From the NCBI GenBank assembly GCA_938014855.1, contig CALLQM010000093.1:1-16452 (forward strand): a DNA stretch of 16,452 nucleotides, given 5' to 3'. Below, one piece after another: positions 12,428-16,452 of this stretch. Numbering within the stretch: the stretch's first letter is position 1; every line of letters begins with the position of its first letter. The translations under genes were made by a program, and so were the position numbers. This DNA comes from an uncultured Clostridia bacterium (GTDB lineage Bacteria; Bacillota; Clostridia; Oscillospirales; Ruminococcaceae). The notes beneath the pieces were generated by a model. The model ran no database searches, was not told the DNA's origin, and was given only the letters and a program-made list of their open reading frames with translations.

Positions 12428-12484
12428 GCATCTTTTTGGTAGGTGCTTTCCTGGAAAGTATGATTTGGAGGTTAATAACTAATA

Positions 12485-13063
12485 ATGGAATTGCTGAAAG
12501 AGCGAATTAGAAAAGATGGGCATGTAAAAGCCGGCAACGTGCTGAAAGTAGATAGTTTTTTAAATCATCAAATGGATATTCATCTCTTTGCTGAAATAGG
12601 CAAAGAATTTAAACGCTTGTTTGCGGACTGTGGTGTGACGAAAATTTTGACGATTGAAGCCTCCGGAATCGGAATTGCTTGTGTCACAGCGCAGTTTTTT
12701 GATGTTCCGGTTGTGTTTGCGAAAAAATCGCAAAGCAAAAACATAGACGGGGAAGTCTTTACATCACGCGTCGAATCCTTTACACATGGACGAGTTTATG
12801 ACATCATCGTGTCCAAAAAGTTTCTTGGACCTTCCGATCATGTTTTAATCATCGATGATTTTCTTGCAAAGGGCTCTGCTTTGGACGGACTTTGCAAATT
12901 AGTAACTGATTCCGGTGCAACATTGGTTGGAGCCGGCATTGTAATTGAAAAAGGATTCCAAGAAGGCGGCAGGCTGATTCGCAGCCGAGGCGTCCATGTG
13001 GAATCGCTGGCAATCGTCGACAGCATGGACGACAAAACCGGCGAAGTTGTATTTCGTAACTAA
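12485..13063 (+). CDS. xpt: Xanthine phosphoribosyltransferase
   Basis: Xpt converts xanthine and PRPP to XMP in purine salvage, a cytoplasmic type I phosphoribosyltransferase active as a dimer. The 192-residue product has the expected length and shows the start MELLKERIRKDG, LKVDSFLNHQMD, the segment ILTIEASGIGIACVTA, VPVVFAKK, and the PRPP-binding loop VLIIDDFLAKGSA at 120-132, with GIVIEKGFQEGG near 151-162. These closely follow Bacillus Xpt. The GGAGG site is 13 nt upstream of the ATG. In Bacillus xpt is controlled by a guanine riboswitch; here the leader has a terminator but no recognisable purine aptamer. The following BMP transporter genes suggest coordinated purine uptake and salvage. 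Confidence 0.95.
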   Translation: MELLKERIRKDGHVKAGNVLKVDSFLNHQMDIHLFAEIGKEFKRLFADCGVTKILTIEASGIGIACVTAQFFDVPVVFAKKSQSKNIDGEVFTSRVESFTHGRVYDIIVSKKFLGPSDHVLIIDDFLAKGSALDGLCKLVTDSGATLVGAGIVIEKGFQEGGRLIRSRGVHVESLAIVDSMDDKTGEVVFRN

Positions 13064-13137
13064 TTTCTGTAAATAAAATGAGATTGTATCGCCGTTTTCT
13101 GCGCATTCAACTGCAGATGTTCGGTGTTTACAAAATA

Positions 13138-13167
13138 AAAGGGCTAAGCTTGTTCTTAGGACCCTTT
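13138..13167 (+). other. Stem-loop between xpt and the BMP lipoprotein gene
   Basis: AAAGGG plus CTAAG (13138-13148) pairs with CTTAG (13155-13159) and CCCTTT (13162-13167), leaving a 2-nt GA bulge and a 6-nt loop. The downstream bases GGTACCCTTATTTC lack a real T run, so termination would be partial. It lies about 30 nt before the lipoprotein start and could separate or stabilise the downstream message. Confidence 0.55.
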
Positions 13168-13200
13168 GGTACCCTTATTTCAAATTTGGGAGGAAACAAA

Positions 13201-14421
13201 ATGAAAATGAACAAAAAGATTTTAGCTATGCTGCTTGCCGGCGCAATGCTTTTTGCGTCTGCCTGCACACAAAAAGAGCCTGCAGAAGACACTTCCAAAG
13301 ATGCATCTGCCAGCGAGACCGTTTCAGAAGAAGCGGCTGAAGGCGAAGAAGCCTCGGAAGAAACCGATGAATGGGCTGCCAAAACCGGCACAAAAACATT
13401 CCCTGCCATCGCTAAAGAAGACCTCAAAATCGGCTTTGTATATGTAGGACCTGCCGATGACGGTGGCTATTCTACAGCCCATGATAACGGCAGAAAAGCC
13501 ATGGTGGAAGCACTTGAATTAAATGAAGATCAGACCATGATCGTGGAAAGTGTTCCGGAAACATCCGACTGTGAAACCATGATCCGCAACCTGATCGATC
13601 AGGGATGCAATGTCATCTTCACCACCAGCCTTGGTCATATGGACTGGACGGCAAATGTTGCACGCGAATTCCCGGATATCATTTTTGAACATGCCACCGG
13701 TTCCACAACCGGCGAAAACATGTCCACTTATTTCGGCAGAATGTATGAAGAACGTTATCTGTCCGGTATCGTTGCGGGCATGAAAACCAAAACAAATAAA
13801 TTGGGCTATGTTGCCGCTATGCCTGTTCCGGAAGTAATCCGCGGCGCGAATGCATTTGCACTGGGTGCAAAATCCGTCAATCCGGATGCTACGGTTGAAG
13901 TAAAATGGCTCAACAGCTGGTACGATCCCGCCGCAGAAAAGAACTTGGCAATCGACCTGCTCAACAGCGGCTGTGATGTCATCGGTCAGCACTGCGATAC
14001 GACTGCACCGCAGGTTGCCGCTCAGGAAAAAGGCGCATTTGCAGTCGGCTATAACGCCGCAACCCTCGAAGCTGCTCCCAAAGCATACCTGACTTCACCC
14101 ATTTGGGATTGGGGCAAATATTACACTTCTGAAGTTCAAAAGATGATCGACGGCACTTGGACTTCCCAGAGAATTTGGGCTGAAGCCAGCACCGGAATCG
14201 TTTATTTGGACGAGCTCTCCGAAAATTGTGAAGAGGGAACAAAAGAAGCTGTTGAAGCAGCAAAAGCAAAAATTGATTCCGGCGAACTGATTGTTTTTGC
14301 AGGACCACTCAACGACAACAAGGGTGTTGAACGTGTTGCTGAAGGCGCTGAAATGACCGATGAAGAAATGTGGACCATGCCTTGGTTCGTTGAAAACGTG
14401 ATTGGTACCGCGCTCGATTAA
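13201..14421 (+). CDS. BMP-family ABC transporter substrate-binding lipoprotein (probable nucleoside/purine binding)
   Basis: A membrane-anchored substrate-binding protein of the basic membrane protein (Bmp/PnrA) family, whose characterised members bind purine nucleosides. The 406-residue product begins with a lipoprotein signal: basic MKMNKK, a hydrophobic stretch, and lipobox-like FASAC with Cys22. Residues 23-60 form a Glu/Ser/Ala-rich linker. The ligand domain follows: LKIGFVYVGPADDGGYSTAHDNG, MIRNLIDQGCNVIFTTSLGHMD, KLGYVAAMPVPEVIRGANAFALGAK, GCDVIGQHCDTTAPQVAAQEKG and SPIWDWGKYYTSEV. The ATG at 13201 has a GGGAGG site 8 nt upstream; the frame stays open further upstream to 13078, but without a signal peptide or site there. 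It is followed by its ATPase and permease; proximity to xpt supports a purine ligand. Confidence 0.94.
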   Translation: MKMNKKILAMLLAGAMLFASACTQKEPAEDTSKDASASETVSEEAAEGEEASEETDEWAAKTGTKTFPAIAKEDLKIGFVYVGPADDGGYSTAHDNGRKAMVEALELNEDQTMIVESVPETSDCETMIRNLIDQGCNVIFTTSLGHMDWTANVAREFPDIIFEHATGSTTGENMSTYFGRMYEERYLSGIVAGMKTKTNKLGYVAAMPVPEVIRGANAFALGAKSVNPDATVEVKWLNSWYDPAAEKNLAIDLLNSGCDVIGQHCDTTAPQVAAQEKGAFAVGYNAATLEAAPKAYLTSPIWDWGKYYTSEVQKMIDGTWTSQRIWAEASTGIVYLDELSENCEEGTKEAVEAAKAKIDSGELIVFAGPLNDNKGVERVAEGAEMTDEEMWTMPWFVENVIGTALD

Positions 14422-14473
14422 GCTGTTCCAATCCGCAGCTTTCCTTGGTAATAATAAAGAATGAAAAAACAGC

Positions 14474-14507
14474 AAAGGGGCGGAGTAGGGGGCTACTCTG
14501 CCCCTTT
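14474..14507 (+). terminator. Strong stem-loop between the lipoprotein and ATPase genes
   Basis: A 15-bp stem with one G-U pair (14474-14488 with 14493-14507) and a GGGG loop. On the plus strand there is no T run directly after it (GTGGATACG follows, then TTTTTT about 13 nt later), so it is probably a partial terminator or 3'-end stabiliser. Such hairpins after substrate-binding protein genes commonly let the binding protein be made in excess over ATPase and permease. On the minus strand six T follow, but no minus-strand gene ends here. A smaller hairpin (AAGCTG/CAGCTT, 14420-14441) lies at the stop codon. Confidence 0.6.
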
Positions 14508-14623
14508 GTGGATACGAATGTGTTTTTTGATGTGTTTTGAGTAAATTTGATGTCATGTTCCGTCGTCTGCTTACGCTTCTTCAAGGCGGCGGATGTATAC
14601 CATTTTTTAAGGAGTGAGATACG

Positions 14624-16153
14624 ATGAGCGCAGCGCCTTATATTCAAATGAAAGATATCTGCAAATCATTTGGCAGTGTTGCCGCAAACCAAAAGGTAAA
14701 TTTTTCGGTCAAGCAAGGTGAGATCCATGCTCTGCTTGGGGAAAACGGTTCCGGCAAAAGTACACTCGTCAATATACTTTCCGGCATCTATTCTCCCGAC
14801 AGCGGAGAAATCTGCATAGGCGAAAAGCCTGTCCAATTTTCTTCCCCGCGTGATGCGATTACAGCAGGAATCGGAATGGTTCATCAGCATTTTAAATTGG
14901 TTGATGTTCTATCCGCAAAGGAAAATATGGTGCTTGGTCAGCGGGGATCAGGGCTTTTTATCCGCCAAAAAGAATTATCAAAAAAGATAACCGCTCTTGG
15001 GCAAAAATATGGGTTGTCGGTCGACCCCGATAAAAAGATTTACAATATGTCCGTTGGTGAAAAGCAAACCGTTGAGATTCTAAAAGTGCTTTACCGCGGT
15101 GCGAATGTACTAATCTTGGATGAGCCAACTGCTGTTTTGACTCCGCAGGAAACCAAGTCCCTGTTTGATATCCTGCGCAATATGAAAAAAGAAGGCTGCG
15201 CGATCATTATCATCACTCATAAAATGAATGAGGTGCTTGAGATTTCCGACCGCGTAACCGTTCTTCGCAAAGGACAAGCGATCGGAACCGTTGTTACAAG
15301 CGAAACCAACGCACATTCTCTGACGGAAATGATGGTTGGACGTCCGATTTCACTCGAAATTGGATGCCCGGACGTATCTGCCGAACTGAAAAAGCCACTG
15401 CTTGATATCCAAAACCTTTCGGCTGTTGGGCTAAGCGATCTTCCGGTGCTCAAAAATATGAGCTTTTCTTTATCGTCCGGTGAAATCTTGGGTGTCGCCG
15501 GAATTGCAGGAAGCGGACAAAAAGAGCTTTGTGAAATCATTGCGGGACTTCACAAAGCATCCTGCGGAGATGTACGTTTTAAAGGCGAATCCATCTTAGG
15601 CAAAAAGCCGGCAGAAATCATGCACAAGGGCATTCAAATGAGTTTTATTCCGGAAGACCGGCTTGGCATGGGATTGGTTGCTGGAATGGACATTGTGGAT
15701 AACGTTCTGCTCAAATCGTTCCGCCGCGGCAAAGGTCCGCTGATTGACCGAGCCAGCGGCAAAAAAGATGCCCAGCGCATTGTGGAGCGATTTTCGGTGG
15801 ACACCCCATCCGTCAATCATATCGTCAAAAAGCTATCCGGCGGAAATATCCAAAAAGTCCTGCTCGGGCGGGAAATAGACCAAAATCCGTCTTTGCTGAT
15901 TACTGCTTATCCGGTTCGCGGACTGGATATCGGCGCCTCCTACTTCATTTATGACACACTCAACGAGCAAAAGAAAAAAGGCGTCGGCATCTTGTTTATC
16001 GGAGAAGATCTCGACGTTTTGATGGACATTTCCGATCGCCTCATGGTCATCCATGACGGAGAAATTATGGGTATCGTAAACCCGCGCAATGTCACCAAAG
16101 AAGAAATTGGGCTGATGATGCTTGGACAGGGTCACAAGGAGGTAGTCGCATGA
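14624..16153 (+). CDS. ABC transporter ATP-binding protein with two nucleotide-binding domains (nucleoside uptake type)
   Basis: The ATPase of a BMP-type importer, related to Bacillus YufO/NupO. The 509-residue product has two NBDs. NBD1: GENGSGKST Walker A at 39-47, Q-loop VHQHFKL at 86-92, signature MSVGEKQ at 142-148, Walker B LILDEP at 163-168 and switch His199. NBD2: degenerate Walker A GIAGSGQKE at 293-301, a good signature LSGGN at 404-408 and Walker B LLITAYPVRGLDIG at 424-437, where the usual Q or E before P is Tyr429, so this site is probably poorly catalytic. Asymmetric NBDs are typical of this family (sugar and nucleoside uptake). The site GGAGTGAGATACG precedes the ATG. Its stop overlaps the permease ATG (ATGA). 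Confidence 0.95.
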   Translation: MSAAPYIQMKDICKSFGSVAANQKVNFSVKQGEIHALLGENGSGKSTLVNILSGIYSPDSGEICIGEKPVQFSSPRDAITAGIGMVHQHFKLVDVLSAKENMVLGQRGSGLFIRQKELSKKITALGQKYGLSVDPDKKIYNMSVGEKQTVEILKVLYRGANVLILDEPTAVLTPQETKSLFDILRNMKKEGCAIIIITHKMNEVLEISDRVTVLRKGQAIGTVVTSETNAHSLTEMMVGRPISLEIGCPDVSAELKKPLLDIQNLSAVGLSDLPVLKNMSFSLSSGEILGVAGIAGSGQKELCEIIAGLHKASCGDVRFKGESILGKKPAEIMHKGIQMSFIPEDRLGMGLVAGMDIVDNVLLKSFRRGKGPLIDRASGKKDAQRIVERFSVDTPSVNHIVKKLSGGNIQKVLLGREIDQNPSLLITAYPVRGLDIGASYFIYDTLNEQKKKGVGILFIGEDLDVLMDISDRLMVIHDGEIMGIVNPRNVTKEEIGLMMLGQGHKEVVA

Positions 16154-16452
16154 TTCAGATTGTAAAACGTTCCGATCCATCCAAATCACAGGATCTGCTC
16201 ACGCGTCTGCTTGCTGTACTTTGCGCTCTGGTTTGCGCATCTCTGCTGATGGCGGCGCTCGGTTACACTCCCTTCAAGGTATTCGGCAATATTTTCATCG
16301 GTTCCACAGGAACGGTTCATCGTATCCGTGAAACGATCAACAAAACCATTCCGCTTGCCACGTTATCGTTAGGCGTAGCGGTTGCGTTTAAAATGAAGTT
16401 TTGGAATATCGGAGCAGAAGGACAAATAATTATGGGTGCTATCTTTGCATCT
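16150..16452 (+). CDS. ABC transporter permease, N-terminal part, cut by window edge
   Basis: The first of probably two membrane permeases of the same importer (YufP/NupP-like, BPD_transp_2 family). The visible 101 residues begin MIQIVKRSDPSKSQDLLTRLLAVLCALVCASLLMAALGYTPF, giving one membrane helix at about 18-39, then an intervening segment with INKTIPLATLSLGVAVAFKMKFWNIGAEGQIIMGA; the FWNIGAEGQ motif is diagnostic for this permease family. The ATG overlaps the ATPase stop by ATGA, and AAGGAGGT lies 7 nt upstream, so the two are translationally coupled. The rest of the gene and a possible second permease lie beyond the right edge. Confidence 0.95.
   Translation, partial: MIQIVKRSDPSKSQDLLTRLLAVLCALVCASLLMAALGYTPFKVFGNIFIGSTGTVHRIRETINKTIPLATLSLGVAVAFKMKFWNIGAEGQIIMGAIFAS

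Larger units (their letters stand above)
12144..12484. promoter_or_regulatory. Divergent intergenic region between the XRE-cupin gene and xpt
   Basis: This 341-nt stretch has no credible gene. From left to right it holds the XRE-cupin ribosome binding site and leader, an inverted repeat (12169-12185), the minus-strand promoter (12193-12221), an A/T-rich stretch of about 110 nt with no clear signal, a weak plus-strand promoter candidate (12334-12362), an intrinsic terminator in the xpt leader (12386-12427) and the xpt ribosome binding site GGAGG (12467-12471, 13 nt from the ATG, longer than usual). Confidence 0.7.

Noticed and set aside
12240..12484. A purine riboswitch expected upstream of xpt
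   Set aside because: The conserved aptamer junction and loop sequences could not be found by eye, so I list only the terminator and leave the aptamer as an open question.
13078..13200. A longer start for the lipoprotein gene at an upstream ATG
   Set aside because: The extra 41 residues would precede the signal peptide, and the only good ribosome binding site is just before the ATG at 13201.

Overview
The window looks like a chromosomal segment of a Gram-positive bacterium of the Firmicutes, most likely class Clostridia (an Oscillospiraceae/Ruminococcaceae-like organism is my best guess, not proven). The reasons are the gene order rimP-nusA-ylxR-ylxQ-infB-rbfA-nrnA-truB-ribF-rpsO-pnp, strong GGAGG-type ribosome binding sites, sigma-A-like promoters, and a BMP-type nucleoside ABC transporter.

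Region 1 (1-9771, minus strand) is the classical nusA-infB translation/transcription superoperon, read from right to left. A promoter at 9743-9771 drives rimP, nusA, ylxR, ylxQ, infB, rbfA, nrnA, truB and ribF. A second strong promoter overlaps the ribF stop codon (1447-1475) and drives rpsO and probably pnp, which runs off the left edge. Several structured RNA elements punctuate the operon: a leader hairpin before rimP, a hairpin between infB and rbfA, a four-segment switch-like leader before rpsO, a terminator-like hairpin after rpsO, and a roughly 90-nt imperfect hairpin in the pnp leader.

Region 2 (about 9830-12221, minus strand) is a separate two-gene unit: an XRE-cupin regulator followed by an AMP-forming acyl-CoA synthetase, with its own promoter and a probable operator dyad.

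Region 3 (12222-16452, plus strand) diverges from region 2: xpt (xanthine phosphoribosyltransferase) preceded by an intrinsic terminator in its leader, then a BMP-family substrate-binding lipoprotein, a double-NBD ATPase and the start of a permease. This reads as a purine nucleoside/base import and salvage module.

The most unusual observations are an in-frame TGA inside the conserved N-terminal coding region of truB, carried on a 24-nt apparent insertion with the conserved residues still encoded in frame on both sides; the ACAGG/CCTGT four-segment leader of rpsO; the long pnp leader hairpin; and an xpt leader with a terminator but no recognisable purine aptamer. No tRNA, rRNA, insertion sequence, prophage or CRISPR array was seen.
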